DNA from: a virus
DNA: 51,317 nt
Direction: 5' to 3' (one strand)
IMG/VR virus record: IMGVR_UViG_3300005563_001252
Coordinates: 1-51,317 of that record
In this document: positions 41,288-49,912 of the stretch, in pieces
Numbering within the stretch: the first letter of the stretch is position 1
How the letters are laid out: each line of letters starts with the position of its first letter
Program-made: the position numbers and the translations under genes
The notes under the pieces: generated by a model
Told to the model about the DNA's origin: nothing
Seen by the model: only the letters and a program-made list of their open reading frames with translations
Databases searched by the model: none

Positions 41288-43350
41288 GGGGCGTTTCCTT
41301 TCGTTGGGTTGGGATCAATCGGAAGTTCGCTGACATCGAGCCGGCCGCCGCGCCAGTCCGCGACCTGGCGCGGCGTTCCATGGCGCGGGGAGCTGTCCGG
41401 CACAGGCGCCATGCGCGGCCATGGGCATGCCTTGATCGCGTCCCAGCCGGCGAGCGCACGGCGCTGCTCGTCGGTCGTCATGTCAGGCGCTGGCCACGCC
41501 GGCCTGTCGTCAACTACCGGCCGTGGCCAGGGGCATGCGCCCAGGGCGAGCCAGGCATGATCGATCTGCGCGGCCTGGTCGGGCTTGAACATGACCGGCG
41601 CTGGCGCGGCCTTCGGTTCGAAGGACACATCGGTCGCAAAGTCAGGACCGGCGGGCTGCGTACAGTTATTTACACGAGTCCAAGGGAACCCCAACCCAGC
41701 CGATGCGCGGGCCTCTGTGCCTTGAATAGGGGTCCATGTGTGGCGGACGGACTTGAAAACCACCCCTGCCATCTGGCGGCATTGCACTCCATAAGGCATG
41801 ACCCGTTCGCGCTCTTCATAGCGACCGGCGACAGTCTTGGTCTCCTTGGCCAGCGTGACCATGAGGTCGTCGCGCTTGACCAGAGCACCACCTTGAGCGC
41901 GCAGGTAGCTCGCCCAACATGCGCGCTTTTCGCCTTCGATCTTCTGCACCGCATCCCAGGCGGCGGCCATGGCCGGCGGGGCTTCTTGCACCATGTCTGC
42001 CGGCACGCGGCGTAGCTCGCGCCAGATGCTGACGGGAGCTCCGCCCCATTGCTGGAATTGTCGAATTCCCCAACGAGCGGCCCAGGCCTCGACACGGGCA
42101 GACGGCGTCAGCTCATAGTCTCCCGCCGTGTCGGTGGTGACCACATAGCCTTCCTTGGTCTTGTGGTCGGCAACTCCATCAATGTTCTTGGCCACGTACT
42201 TGGCGATATAGCCGGCTGCACTACCTTTGGTCCAATCGATGCGCTTTACGTCCAGGCGGCGCTTGAACGAGCCGGGCTCGCCACGATCCATGCGCCAGGC
42301 GTAGCGCTTCATAACGCGGATGGCCCGGCTTGCCACGTCCTTGACGTGCGGCGTGGTATATCCCGGCAGCGCGCGAACAAACACCAGCATGTGCCAGTGG
42401 GGGCATCCATCGTGATGGGGCTCGGCAATCCGGAACCCGTAGAGACCAATGCCGCGCCTGGCCAGCGCCGAGCGTGCCAGCGCAGTGACCTTGCCCAGGT
42501 ACTTGTTTGCCGTGCGCGGATCTGACCCGTCGTATTTCGGATTGGGCTTGCCGCTATGCAGTGTGCGATGGAAGCGCGAAGGACATGACCAGGTGAGAAA
42601 CAGCCCGGCATCACCGCAGTCTCTTGCAATCATCTCGAAGCCATTGATGCGCAGCATCAGTTCGCCACGGCGAATGGCCTTATTGGCGGTGGTCTTCTCG
42701 GCCAGCTCGGCAATGCTGAATTCCTGGCCGGCCTCGTTGCGCACCATGGTGGCTTCCAGCGCTGCGGCGTTGCGCTTGTTCTGCGCCATGCGCGCCAGCA
42801 CCGCATCGTTGCTGGCATAGGGTTCGCCGTGGTAATGGACATAGCCCAGGCGGATATTGCCCCCCTCGAATGCCCGGCCGACTACCTTGCGCAGTTGCCT
42901 GCGCCACCAGCGCGGGTCGACCACGCGCGCAATGATGGCGCGCAGGTCATCGTCATCCACTTCCGGCACGTCAATGCCGTAGTCGCTGCATTCCTGTTCG
43001 ATGATGTCTCGTGCGTGCGTATCCGAGATTGCTTTCCACAGCATCTTCTTGACGTTGTCGGCGGCCCGTTCGGCAGTGGCGCAGATATCCGCATCGTCTT
43101 GCGAAAGATCGATGCCAGCCGGAACGTACTTGTCCGCGAACTCACGCACGAAGTCCACGGCGACCGGCTCAAAGATACGCCGCCAGTGCCAAACGGACAT
43201 CAGCTCTAATGCCTCACTGACCACGCGGCCCCGCCATTTCAGCGGGATGCGCTTCAGCTCTTGTGCGAATTGCGGTGACTCGGTGAAAGCCTTATGCTGC
43301 CGGCGCGTCTTCGCATCGACTTTTCTAGACTGCATTGAGGACTCGCTCAT
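41284..43350 (-). CDS. P2 gpA-type replication initiator (HUH endonuclease)
   Basis: This rolling-circle initiator (688 aa) nicks the phage origin and joins to its 5' end. The HUH motif is in PHHDGCPHWHMLVFV (His318, His320), and the tyrosine motif GYIAKYVAKN carries Tyr381 and Tyr385, the pair used by P2 gpA-like enzymes. A long N-terminal helical part is typical. ATG 43350 overlaps the end of the upstream gene. It identifies element 2 as P2-like. The nick site, usually inside the A gene in P2, was not located. Confidence 0.92.
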   Translation of the reverse strand: MSESSMQSRKVDAKTRRQHKAFTESPQFAQELKRIPLKWRGRVVSEALELMSVWHWRRIFEPVAVDFVREFADKYVPAGIDLSQDDADICATAERAADNVKKMLWKAISDTHARDIIEQECSDYGIDVPEVDDDDLRAIIARVVDPRWWRRQLRKVVGRAFEGGNIRLGYVHYHGEPYASNDAVLARMAQNKRNAAALEATMVRNEAGQEFSIAELAEKTTANKAIRRGELMLRINGFEMIARDCGDAGLFLTWSCPSRFHRTLHSGKPNPKYDGSDPRTANKYLGKVTALARSALARRGIGLYGFRIAEPHHDGCPHWHMLVFVRALPGYTTPHVKDVASRAIRVMKRYAWRMDRGEPGSFKRRLDVKRIDWTKGSAAGYIAKYVAKNIDGVADHKTKEGYVVTTDTAGDYELTPSARVEAWAARWGIRQFQQWGGAPVSIWRELRRVPADMVQEAPPAMAAAWDAVQKIEGEKRACWASYLRAQGGALVKRDDLMVTLAKETKTVAGRYEERERVMPYGVQCRQMAGVVFKSVRHTWTPIQGTEARASAGLGFPWTRVNNCTQPAGPDFATDVSFEPKAAPAPVMFKPDQAAQIDHAWLALGACPWPRPVVDDRPAWPAPDMTTDEQRRALAGWDAIKACPWPRMAPVPDSSPRHGTPRQVADWRGGRLDVSELPIDPNPTKGNAP

Positions 43351-43678
43351 AGGTGGTAATTGCGCGCAGCACCGCATGACGCATGGCCAGGCGTTCGGCT
43401 TCCGTAAAAGAGTGGATTGGAGATTCCCAGCGGTCAGGCGACAGCCCAGCAAGCGCGAGGATGTGGCGGCGCACCGGTTTGGCGGTGGCCGCCCAGGAAT
43501 AGGCCACCGCTGTTTGATGATTGGGCCGCTGGCGTTTGCTCAGCATGGCCAACGCTTTCTGAAGTTCAGCGTTCGCCGCTTCGTCACCGGGCGGCGTTGG
43601 CGCCTGCGCAGCGCGCTCGCGCAGCAACTCGGTCACAGGGCGGAAGGAGGCATGGTCCTTGATACGTGCGCAGCGCAT
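43325..43678 (-). CDS. Hypothetical protein upstream of gpA
   Basis: This 117-aa helical, basic protein (MRCARIKDHASFRPVTELLR, then LQKALAMLSKRQRPNHQTAV) overlaps the gpA start by 26 bases. No family recognised. Confidence 0.65.
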   Translation of the reverse strand: MRCARIKDHASFRPVTELLRERAAQAPTPPGDEAANAELQKALAMLSKRQRPNHQTAVAYSWAATAKPVRRHILALAGLSPDRWESPIHSFTEAERLAMRHAVLRAITTYERVLNAV

Positions 43679-43680
43679 GA

Positions 43681-43767
43681 TCAGCCTTTCACCAGGCCAA
43701 GAGCGGACAAGAGTGCCGGCGCGAGTAACACCAAGCCAGCGAGGCAATAGGAAAGCACTGCGCGCAT
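43681..43767 (-). CDS. 28-aa membrane micro-peptide
   Basis: The product is almost entirely one transmembrane helix (LSYCLAGLVLLAPALLSALG). GGGGGAG is placed for ATG 43767, which overlaps the stop of the upstream gene by one base; the stop is two bases before the next start. Such tiny membrane peptides are common in phage early operons. Confidence 0.5.
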   Translation of the reverse strand: MRAVLSYCLAGLVLLAPALLSALGLVKG

Positions 43768-43973
43768 CACCACTCCCCCAGCAGGCCGCCCAGCATGTTC
43801 AGGCGCAAAGCAAGGCTCTTGCCGATGGCCTGCTTTCCTTCCCAAATCACATCCCATTCGGTACCAGCGAGAGAGCGACGAACTAGCAGCCGCTGGGCGC
43901 AACGGTAGCGGACCATGTCTTCAGCAAAGTGCTGCCGGACGGTAACCGAGAAGTTGATATTCGCAGTGGTCAT
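43767..43973 (-). CDS. Hypothetical protein (68 aa)
   Basis: This 68-aa protein (MTTANINFSVTVRQHFAEDM, then WDVIWEGKQAIGKSLALRL) lies in the leftward operon, upstream of the micro-peptide and coupled to it. No family recognised. Confidence 0.6.
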   Translation of the reverse strand: MTTANINFSVTVRQHFAEDMVRYRCAQRLLVRRSLAGTEWDVIWEGKQAIGKSLALRLNMLGGLLGEW

Positions 43974-43998
43974 GATTTTTCAGGGTGAGCGAATCCCA

Positions 43999-44018
43999 CG
44001 TGCGCCAAAAGGCGCACG
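43999..44018. other. Perfect hairpin in the Ogr-downstream gap
   Basis: CGTGCGCC and GGCGCACG form an eight-pair stem with an AAAA loop (minus strand TTTT). There is no T run after it in the leftward direction. It may be an RNA processing or attenuation structure between Ogr and the replication operon. Confidence 0.5.
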
Positions 44019-44052
44019 GCAGGCTTTGATTTATCGGGAGTAGTGCGGCCGC

Positions 44053-44313
44053 TTAAACGGTCGCGAGGTCTAGCGTCAACTGGTTCTTTGCAGCCAGAAA
44101 TGCACGCGAGGAAATTGGAATGCGGACTTCTGGATTCGGCATGGCTGACATCGACACCGTGCGCGAGACTTCAAGCGTTGCCACGAAGGTATGGCCGCAT
44201 TCGACGTTCTGGCACTGGTACGTGATTTCTTTCATCATTGACGACATGGTGCGGCTTTTGGCTGCTCTCACGCGATTTTGACAGTGTGGGCATGGAATGC
44301 TGATTACGCGCAT
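44053..44313 (-). CDS. ogr: Ogr/Delta-type zinc finger activator
   Basis: The 86-aa protein is a P2 Ogr-like late-gene activator: CPHC (8-11) and a second cysteine pair (CQNVEC) spaced as in the Ogr zinc finger, with ITYQCQNVECGHTFVATLEV between. It would activate late promoters of a P2-like phage, implying that structural genes lie outside the window or in a helper. Confidence 0.9.
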   Translation of the reverse strand: MRVISIPCPHCQNRVRAAKSRTMSSMMKEITYQCQNVECGHTFVATLEVSRTVSMSAMPNPEVRIPISSRAFLAAKNQLTLDLATV

Positions 44314-44501
44314 GGCTTCTTCCCCTCAACGGCATAGAGCACTCTTGCCTTGCCGGTAACACGCTTGGCACCTTCACGAACCGCTGCGGAAAAAACGAAT
44401 TCGGCGGCGTCTTCGATTGTCTCGAATCCCTCGCACTCCATCAGTATTTTCAGTGCTTCAATGAGTGCAGGGCTTACCAGCGTCAGTTCGATATCAGGCA
44501 T
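44304..44501 (-). CDS. Hypothetical protein (65 aa)
   Basis: This 65-aa acidic protein (MPDIELTLVSPALIEALKIL) has two helices. It overlaps the Ogr gene start and the upstream gene. No family recognised. Confidence 0.6.
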   Translation of the reverse strand: MPDIELTLVSPALIEALKILMECEGFETIEDAAEFVFSAAVREGAKRVTGKARVLYAVEGKKPCA

Positions 44502-44736
44502 TTTGAGGCACTAAAAAGTGGCTCTTGAGCGCCTTGGTTTGCATGTTTTGATTGATTACTATGGGCACATCACGAGCAACAACGAACTCAACGGCCATAT
44601 GCAGCATCATGTCGTGGGCCAAGGTCGCCAAGTTTTCACCCTGCAGCTGTGCGAGCGACTTCATAAAAGCGTAGTTGTCGGCGTTGCAGCGGATCACGAT
44701 TCGGTGATCGCGGATGTGGCGTGGATCGTCGTACAT
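44494..44736 (-). CDS. Hypothetical protein (80 aa)
   Basis: This 80-aa protein (HRIVIRCNADNYAFMKSLAQ, then LATLAHDMMLHMAVEFVVA) has a strand-helix-helix order that could be ribbon-helix-helix-like. It overlaps the next gene by eight bases. No firm family. Confidence 0.58.
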   Translation of the reverse strand: MYDDPRHIRDHRIVIRCNADNYAFMKSLAQLQGENLATLAHDMMLHMAVEFVVARDVPIVINQNMQTKALKSHFLVPQNA

Positions 44737-44751
44737 GGATTCCCCCCCTGG

Positions 44752-44952
44752 TCAGGCGCTTGCGGATTGAAGTTCTTTTTCGTAAGCCGCCAATCCGCGA
44801 AGAAACATCACGCGGATGAATGCGGCACGGGTGCGATGATCTTGCCGGGCGAGAACTTGTGCTTTCTCGATTTCCTCGGCGGTAAGGCGGAGCGTGATAG
44901 GCAGGGATGTAGCGTCCCCTGCACTCGCTTGGGCGGTGTTGTGAGTGCTCAT
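44752..44952 (-). CDS. Probable ribbon-helix-helix regulator
   Basis: This 66-aa protein has SLPITLRLTAEEIEKAQVLA and RAAFIRVMFLRGLAAYEKEL, the strand-helix-helix pattern of small Arc/CopG-type DNA-binding proteins. It is divergent from the XRE repressor at 45029, so it is a Cox- or Cro-like candidate for the lytic side. Confidence 0.62.
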   Translation of the reverse strand: MSTHNTAQASAGDATSLPITLRLTAEEIEKAQVLARQDHRTRAAFIRVMFLRGLAAYEKELQSASA

Positions 44953-45028
44953 GGGTTAATATTTGTATACGTCACTTAGCAATGACGGAAATATAGTCCG
45001 ATAAATCGTACCAGTCAACAAAATTAAG
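44953..45028. promoter_or_regulatory. Divergent regulatory region of element 2
   Basis: This is an AT-rich 76-bp gap between the leftward operon and the rightward repressor gene. An inverted repeat CGTCA-N8-TGACG (44970-44987) sits at its centre and is a candidate operator. Exact promoters are not clear. Confidence 0.5.
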
Positions 45029-45469
45029 ATGGAAATTTCACCCTTTGGGGAGCGCCTCAAGAACGAACGAAAGCGACTCGGCTTTTCGCAGGAGGCCTTT
45101 GCGGCAGTCGGGGGCGTCAGAAAACAGGCTCAAATTTCCTATGAGCAAGGAAAAACTCTGCCGGATATCGGTTTTATGGCCGCCGTCTCGAAAATCGGGG
45201 TAGACGTTTCATACGTGATATTTGGCGTCCAAACTGCGGACTCGTTGACCGCGGACGAACAGCAGATTCTTGAGGGATATAGGCAGCTGGACATCGTTGG
45301 TAAAGCCCGCGTTTTCGGCGTCATCGAAGGTGCGGCACCTGCAGAAGCTGGCCGAAAAAATGCCACTCAAATTACCGCTGGCGGCAGTATCGGTCAGCAC
45401 ATAACAGGCGATATCTATGGGACGCTTCAAGGTCCCGTCATGGGTAACAAAATCGTAAAGAAGAAGTAA
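45029..45469 (+). CDS. XRE-family repressor of element 2
   Basis: This 146-aa protein has an N-terminal helix-turn-helix (FGERLKNERKRLGFSQEAFA, then GGVRKQAQISYEQGKTLPDI) and a C-terminal part ending KIVKKK with GGSIGQHITGDIYGTLQG. It is transcribed away from the replication operon and lacks an S24 cleavage domain, as P2 C does. It probably keeps element 2 silent. Confidence 0.85.
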   Translation: MEISPFGERLKNERKRLGFSQEAFAAVGGVRKQAQISYEQGKTLPDIGFMAAVSKIGVDVSYVIFGVQTADSLTADEQQILEGYRQLDIVGKARVFGVIEGAAPAEAGRKNATQITAGGSIGQHITGDIYGTLQGPVMGNKIVKKK

Positions 45470-45593
45470 GGAAGATCGGAGCAGGGTGTCCGTATTCCGT
45501 TTGTTTGCGCGCGATCTTGGAAATTGCGCTTGTGTCAGTGAGCCGTGATGCGTGATAGGGAGTAACGCACATGGCGTAACCAGTAGGTTTTCA

Positions 45594-45956
45594 ATGTCAG
45601 AAAGAATAGAAGCACGGGGCGATATTGGGCAGGTTATTGATGGCAACGTTAATGAGGCACCACGATTCAATAATGTGGTCAACCTGAACTTGAACGAGGC
45701 CAAGAAGGAAGTGCAGAGAATTACCGAATACCAGCGGAAAAGAATCAATATGCTGGTGAAGGAGTGGGCAGCGATATGCGGTGACGAAGAGATTGAAATC
45801 TACAAGATCTTCATCGCGGATTTTGGAATCCGATATTTCCGCGAGCTGCCTATCGAGCACTACATGACAGTGAAAAAGACGCTAGAGGAATGGATTGCAG
45901 CAGGTGTTGCAAAGCTACCCATGCTGTCCAAGAGAAGAGTCACGCGCCAAAGTTGA
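45594..45956 (+). CDS. Hypothetical protein, possibly ORF6C-type
   Basis: The 120-aa product begins MSERIEARGDIGQVIDGNVN. The C-terminal half (VQRITEYQRKRINMLVKEWA, IYKIFIADFGIRYFRELPIE) resembles the C-terminal ORF6C domain found in some phage antirepressors. The ATG at 45594 is chosen over 45552. Its GIGQV/GDI-like start recalls the end of the XRE protein (GGSIGQHITGDI). The 124-base gap before it has no other gene. Confidence 0.55.
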   Translation: MSERIEARGDIGQVIDGNVNEAPRFNNVVNLNLNEAKKEVQRITEYQRKRINMLVKEWAAICGDEEIEIYKIFIADFGIRYFRELPIEHYMTVKKTLEEWIAAGVAKLPMLSKRRVTRQS

Positions 45957-46045
45957 TTAAGTTGCTCAGAAATGCTGGGTAGTGTTTCGAGCCCAGATCG
46001 ATAGGGGAATCTGATATTCATCTCATTTTCTGCCTGTGGCTTCCT

Positions 46046-46771
46046 TCAAAAGCCTGTGAAACGGGGAAGCAAGTCCTGATCAACCAATCGAATTTCAATG
46101 GCATTAGCGCTCTTGATGTGTTCTGGATTCTCATCAGAAAACGGCTCTTTAGTGACGCTCACAATGATCGTGCCGATTTGCGTGTCTTTGCCCGCTTCGT
46201 ACTTATTTTTCACTGGAATCAGTGCGCGGGCTTCTGGCACTTGCTGTGCGGTCACGACTTTAGGCAAGTAGAGCATCCAGCCGACACCGGGACGATCCTG
46301 GAAAATTTTATGTTCCGCGTAGCCATTGCTTTGTACTGAAACATATTGAGGAGCCCAGATAGCAACACTTTGCGCGACCACATTGGCAACCAGATTCCAG
46401 TCAGCGGAGAACGACTGCGGGCGCCCGACAAACGTTACTAGGCTCAAGTGCGGATCTGGGCGTGCCATGATTCTAAGTGACGCGGCCGCATGTCCTTCCT
46501 TTCCATTCCAGATCGAGATAATCCTCGGATCAATCTCGTCTTTGAGACGATTTTCAAGCACCGCAAGGGCTGATGGTGTGGCCGTGTTGCTGGCATACAC
46601 GTCATATAGCAGTGCTGAATCACGAGTGTCACCGGTGAGCAGCCATTGATGGAGTGATGGCGATAGCTTCTCAAGCTCGACGGTTAGAAGACGCAGTTCT
46701 TCAACAAGAGCGCTGACTGAAAGGTCACCCGCGTGGTGCAGTGACATCGAAATTTCGTAGGCGTGTTTCAT
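46046..46771 (-). CDS. Imm52-type immunity protein, copy 3
   Basis: The 241-aa protein shares with the other two copies the blocks GVGWMLYLPKVVTAQQVPEA and NAIEIRLVDQDLLPRF. It would neutralise the Tox-REase-5 toxin (TsiT-like) in producing cells. It is last in the cassette, separated by 95 bases from copy 2. Its C-terminal third is close to copy 1; the N-terminal half is more diverged, as expected for immunity to varied toxins. Confidence 0.83.
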   Translation of the reverse strand: MKHAYEISMSLHHAGDLSVSALVEELRLLTVELEKLSPSLHQWLLTGDTRDSALLYDVYASNTATPSALAVLENRLKDEIDPRIISIWNGKEGHAAASLRIMARPDPHLSLVTFVGRPQSFSADWNLVANVVAQSVAIWAPQYVSVQSNGYAEHKIFQDRPGVGWMLYLPKVVTAQQVPEARALIPVKNKYEAGKDTQIGTIIVSVTKEPFSDENPEHIKSANAIEIRLVDQDLLPRFTGF

Positions 46772-46866
46772 GGCCGGGCGACCGTTGCGATAGGCAATTT
46801 CGCGGCTGCGAATATATTGAAAAAGTATCGATGGCTGTTCGACCGCATAGAATACCAGCGGAGTTG

Positions 46867-47586
46867 CTACTCACCGTAGCGAGGTAGCATGTCTTTGTCT
46901 ACCAGCCGTATTTCAATCGCAGTAGCAATCTTGATTTGCTCTTCGTTTTTGACCGAAAACGGTTCATCTTTGATACTCACTACGAAGGTTCCCCGTTGCT
47001 CTCCATTCTTGTCGGTCACCGCTATCATTTCCTGTGCTTCAGGGACGTCTGATGTCGTGATCTTACGAGGTAGATAGAGCATCCAGCCTACGCCTGGTCT
47101 GTCCTTGAAAACTTTGTGGATTGCATCGTAGCGCGGTTCACTGACAGAGATAAAAGGCGGGTGATAGAGGTCAAGCAACTTGGTGGCAACTTGGATGACA
47201 TTCGCCTTATCCAGCAAAGGCGCAACGCCCGTGGAGCTGATTTCGAACGTGCAACTTGCTGGCGAATCAGCCGGGAACAGAATATTTGAAATGCCAGCAG
47301 AGCCGGCGCGCCTCTTTCCATTCCAGACCGCCATTGAGCGCATATCTTTATCGTCATTGTGCCGGTCATTTTCTTTCGCGATCGCCACGGCTGCGGGAGA
47401 AGGCCCATTAGAATCGAATGCGCAATTTCGGAGAGCGTCATCGGGGTTTTCGGCCGTCGGATACCAATCGGTAAGCGGAATTCCTATTCCGTCCAAAATA
47501 ACTGCGGCTTGCCATAATTGGCCAAGTTGCGTTTTGACGTCGGGAAGCGAGGGATAGATCGAGCGATATGAAAATGAAATGTCCAT
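46867..47586 (-). CDS. Imm52-type immunity protein, copy 2
   Basis: The 239-aa paralogue has GVGWMLYLPRKITTSDVPEA and ATAIEIRLVDKDMLPRY. It is the most different of the three in its N-terminal half (MDISFSYRSIYPSLPDVKTQ). It probably protects against a different toxin variant. Confidence 0.83.
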   Translation of the reverse strand: MDISFSYRSIYPSLPDVKTQLGQLWQAAVILDGIGIPLTDWYPTAENPDDALRNCAFDSNGPSPAAVAIAKENDRHNDDKDMRSMAVWNGKRRAGSAGISNILFPADSPASCTFEISSTGVAPLLDKANVIQVATKLLDLYHPPFISVSEPRYDAIHKVFKDRPGVGWMLYLPRKITTSDVPEAQEMIAVTDKNGEQRGTFVVSIKDEPFSVKNEEQIKIATAIEIRLVDKDMLPRYGE

Positions 47587-47724
47587 GATTCACCAAGGAG
47601 TCCATTCGGTCTCTCAGCGTGAGCGGGGGTGCCGGAGCGCTCTGGTCGTTGCCCTCCAAGCGGGGTTCGGATCTACTCCTCGCGATCGCCAATCCAAACG
47701 CTCTAAGACGAGCTATGACCACCT

Positions 47725-48477
47725 TCACAAGTCTGCAAAGCGGGGGAGCAAGTCCTGATCAACCAAGCGGATCTCGATGGCATTAGCGCTCTTGACGTGT
47801 TCTGGGTTCTCGTCGGAAAACGGCTCGTCGGTGACGCTCACCACTATCGTGCCGATTTGCATGCCTTTGCCTTTTTCGTCCTGGCCCATGACAGGCAGAA
47901 GTGCGCGGGCCTCGGGAACTTGTTGAGCGGTCAGTACCTGCGGGAGGTAGAGCATCCAGCCGACACCGGGACGATCTTTGAATACGGCGTCGTAGTACGT
48001 CGTTTCTACCACTCCATATATCGGCGCAAAGACGCTTACTGCTGCACTAAGAGCCTCCCCCACCTGACTCCAACCTCCAAGCCGCATCTGCTCTCTGGGT
48101 GATCTGATAGACAGCTTGAAGCTGCTTGCTACACCGTCCTGACGGCCGAACATGCAGGTGATCGATGCTCCTTTCGCACGATCCTCTTGCCCGTTCCACA
48201 AGGTCAGGCTCTTGACCACATCGTTCTTCTTCGACTGCTCACGCAACACAGCGAGCGCAGATGTGGTTGCCCCGTTTACATCGAACACCGAGTATAGGTA
48301 GGAGGTGTCGCGGACGCCGGTTGCGATCAGCCACTCTGTGTCTTGAAGTAGAGGGTCGAACTTCGCTACAAGCTTTAAAAAAGCTTGTATCCGTTGCAGG
48401 TGGATTTCAAACGATGTTCCTTCTGTGCCGCTGATCTTAAAACGGACTTCAAGCTGATGGTTCAGATGTGGATTCAT
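47725..48477 (-). CDS. Imm52-type immunity protein, copy 1 (cognate)
   Basis: The 250-aa protein starts MNPHLNHQLEVRF; its ATG overlaps the toxin stop by ATGA, so it is made together with the toxin and is the likely cognate immunity protein. It shares GVGWMLYLPQVLTAQQVPEA and LVDQDLLPRFADL with the other copies. It matches the place of tsiT in the P. aeruginosa cluster. Confidence 0.86.
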   Translation of the reverse strand: MNPHLNHQLEVRFKISGTEGTSFEIHLQRIQAFLKLVAKFDPLLQDTEWLIATGVRDTSYLYSVFDVNGATTSALAVLREQSKKNDVVKSLTLWNGQEDRAKGASITCMFGRQDGVASSFKLSIRSPREQMRLGGWSQVGEALSAAVSVFAPIYGVVETTYYDAVFKDRPGVGWMLYLPQVLTAQQVPEARALLPVMGQDEKGKGMQIGTIVVSVTDEPFSDENPEHVKSANAIEIRLVDQDLLPRFADL

Positions 48478-49079
48478 GGCTGGAATACGACCTGGATTTG
48501 AGGGGCGGCGGCTTGCAAAACCCGCTGCATGTATCGGTAGGAGACAGGTTCTTGGAAATACCACCAAAGTTGCACGGGAGGCTTGGGAACTGCCTTGCCG
48601 TTCTGAGTTACGGCCGCCTCTGTCATTTCGACAAAGATGCGCTCCTGAAAGTCGTACTTGAACTCGCGCCACTCATTGAAGAATTGGTCGTACCCCGCTT
48701 TGGCGTCTTGGAGGCGGCACTCGGCCGACACGAAACCATCGAACCGCGTGCCAGCGAAGGCCCATTCCATGATGAACGTCGGCCCGTTTGGCATCCCTGT
48801 AATCTTCGCCTGATAGTCAACCCACGATTTGCGCACGGTGAAGTTGCGTTGGAATGGTACGCCTTTGTCTGGGGGGCAGTCTTTGCACTTCGTTCGCTCT
48901 TTTGTCGTCGCCTCGGCGCGCGCGATAGGCGCGGACTTTGCCTGTTCAGCTTCTTCCTGGCGCTTGCTTGCGCGCTCCCTCGCTGCCTCGCCCGCCGCGC
49001 CGACGGCGACCACACCGAGTGCAGCCAGGATACGGGCGCCTACGCCCTCAATCAGCGGTACGGCCAATGCCCCCATCAA
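48474..49079 (-). CDS. Tox-REase-5 T6SS effector (TseT-like)
   Basis: The 201-aa toxin has an N-terminal hydrophobic helix region (about 5-31), a charged linker and a restriction-endonuclease-fold toxin domain from residue 65. That domain shows CKDCPPDKG, then EWAFAGTRFDGF (Asp114) and LQDAKAGYDQF (Asp125, Lys127), a PD-(D/E)xK-type site. It is the nuclease carried by the PAAR spike into target cells. The start overlaps the co-chaperone gene by ATGA. Size and order match TseT of P. aeruginosa. Confidence 0.88.
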   Translation of the reverse strand: MMGALAVPLIEGVGARILAALGVVAVGAAGEAARERASKRQEEAEQAKSAPIARAEATTKERTKCKDCPPDKGVPFQRNFTVRKSWVDYQAKITGMPNGPTFIMEWAFAGTRFDGFVSAECRLQDAKAGYDQFFNEWREFKYDFQERIFVEMTEAAVTQNGKAVPKPPVQLWWYFQEPVSYRYMQRVLQAAAPQIQVVFQP

Positions 49080-49423
49080 CGATCTCCCTTAAGCATATGT
49101 TTGATGACGGCATCGAGGTCATCGAGCCGTTGTTCAGGCGTTGCCCCGGGCTTACGCAGGTAATGATCGACTAGCGGGTCATCGTGGATGTGCGGAGCGT
49201 CTGCAGACAGATACATCAGGCGCACAATGTGCGGCGTGCTGGTGAAACCTATCCGGGCGGCGTAGTCGTAGGCATCCTGCATGCGTGCTAGCACTACCTC
49301 GCGACCGGGCTGCTCCTGCATATCGGGCCGGTTGGCTAAGAACTGATCACACACGGCTGCAACAAACTGGCGGGCTTCACCTTGTTGTAAAGTCTGCCAC
49401 TGCGCGTCAGTGAGCTTCAGCAT
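49076..49423 (-). CDS. T6SS co-chaperone (co-TecT-like)
   Basis: The 115-aa helical protein (MLKLTDAQWQTLQQGEARQF) contains QPGREVVLARMQDAYDYAAR and IGFTSTPHIVRLMYLSADAP. In the P. aeruginosa PAAR4 cluster a protein of this size and place (co-TecT) forms a complex with the DUF4123 chaperone. GGGAGGCAAC precedes ATG 49423. It overlaps the chaperone gene by 17 bases. Confidence 0.78.
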   Translation of the reverse strand: MLKLTDAQWQTLQQGEARQFVAAVCDQFLANRPDMQEQPGREVVLARMQDAYDYAARIGFTSTPHIVRLMYLSADAPHIHDDPLVDHYLRKPGATPEQRLDDLDAVIKHMLKGDR

Positions 49424-49910
49424 GTTGCCTCCCGATCCAAACGCGTCTTCCTTCATGCAGCAGGTGCCACTCATGGATATGACCAAAGAGCTCTTCACGC
49501 TGCGAAGCGTCGAGCGTGCGTGCCAGATTGACCAACACGCGAGGGTCCCAAAAGCGAAGCAAAGCGCTGCGGCCATCCGGGAGAATCACGTCCAACCTCA
49601 GTTGCAGCAGTTGCCCAAGGCCTTCCAGATCTTGCGGCGCGATAAGCCACGTGAGTGACGGCGCATTGCGTTCGAGCGTGGATAGCTCGGCCATGGTTGC
49701 CTCGTCTGCTATGGCCATATCCACCAGCCAAGGCCCGGCGTGGGACAGCGCCGCGTCTCGGGTCTGCGCAAACAGGGGGAACAGACCACTACTTGGGTGC
49801 AATCGCTTACAGAGCTGAGCTTGATACTGTACGCCATCTACGAGTGCATATAGTCGTAGCGCGGGCATGGTGTCGCGTAGTTCTTCCAACCTTGACTGCA
49901 CGTCGAGCAT
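49407..49910 (-). CDS. DUF4123 T6SS effector chaperone (TecT-like)
   Basis: The 167-aa protein has the DUF4123 pattern: LRLYALVDGVQYQAQ at the start, AGPWLVDMAI, APSLTWLIAPQDLEGLGQLL and RSALLRFWDPRVLVNLARTL. Such chaperones load effectors onto the PAAR/VgrG tip. ATG 49910 is six bases after GGGAG and two bases after the PAAR stop. Confidence 0.88.
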   Translation of the reverse strand: MLDVQSRLEELRDTMPALRLYALVDGVQYQAQLCKRLHPSSGLFPLFAQTRDAALSHAGPWLVDMAIADEATMAELSTLERNAPSLTWLIAPQDLEGLGQLLQLRLDVILPDGRSALLRFWDPRVLVNLARTLDASQREELFGHIHEWHLLHEGRRVWIGRQHAEAH

Positions 49911-49912
49911 TC

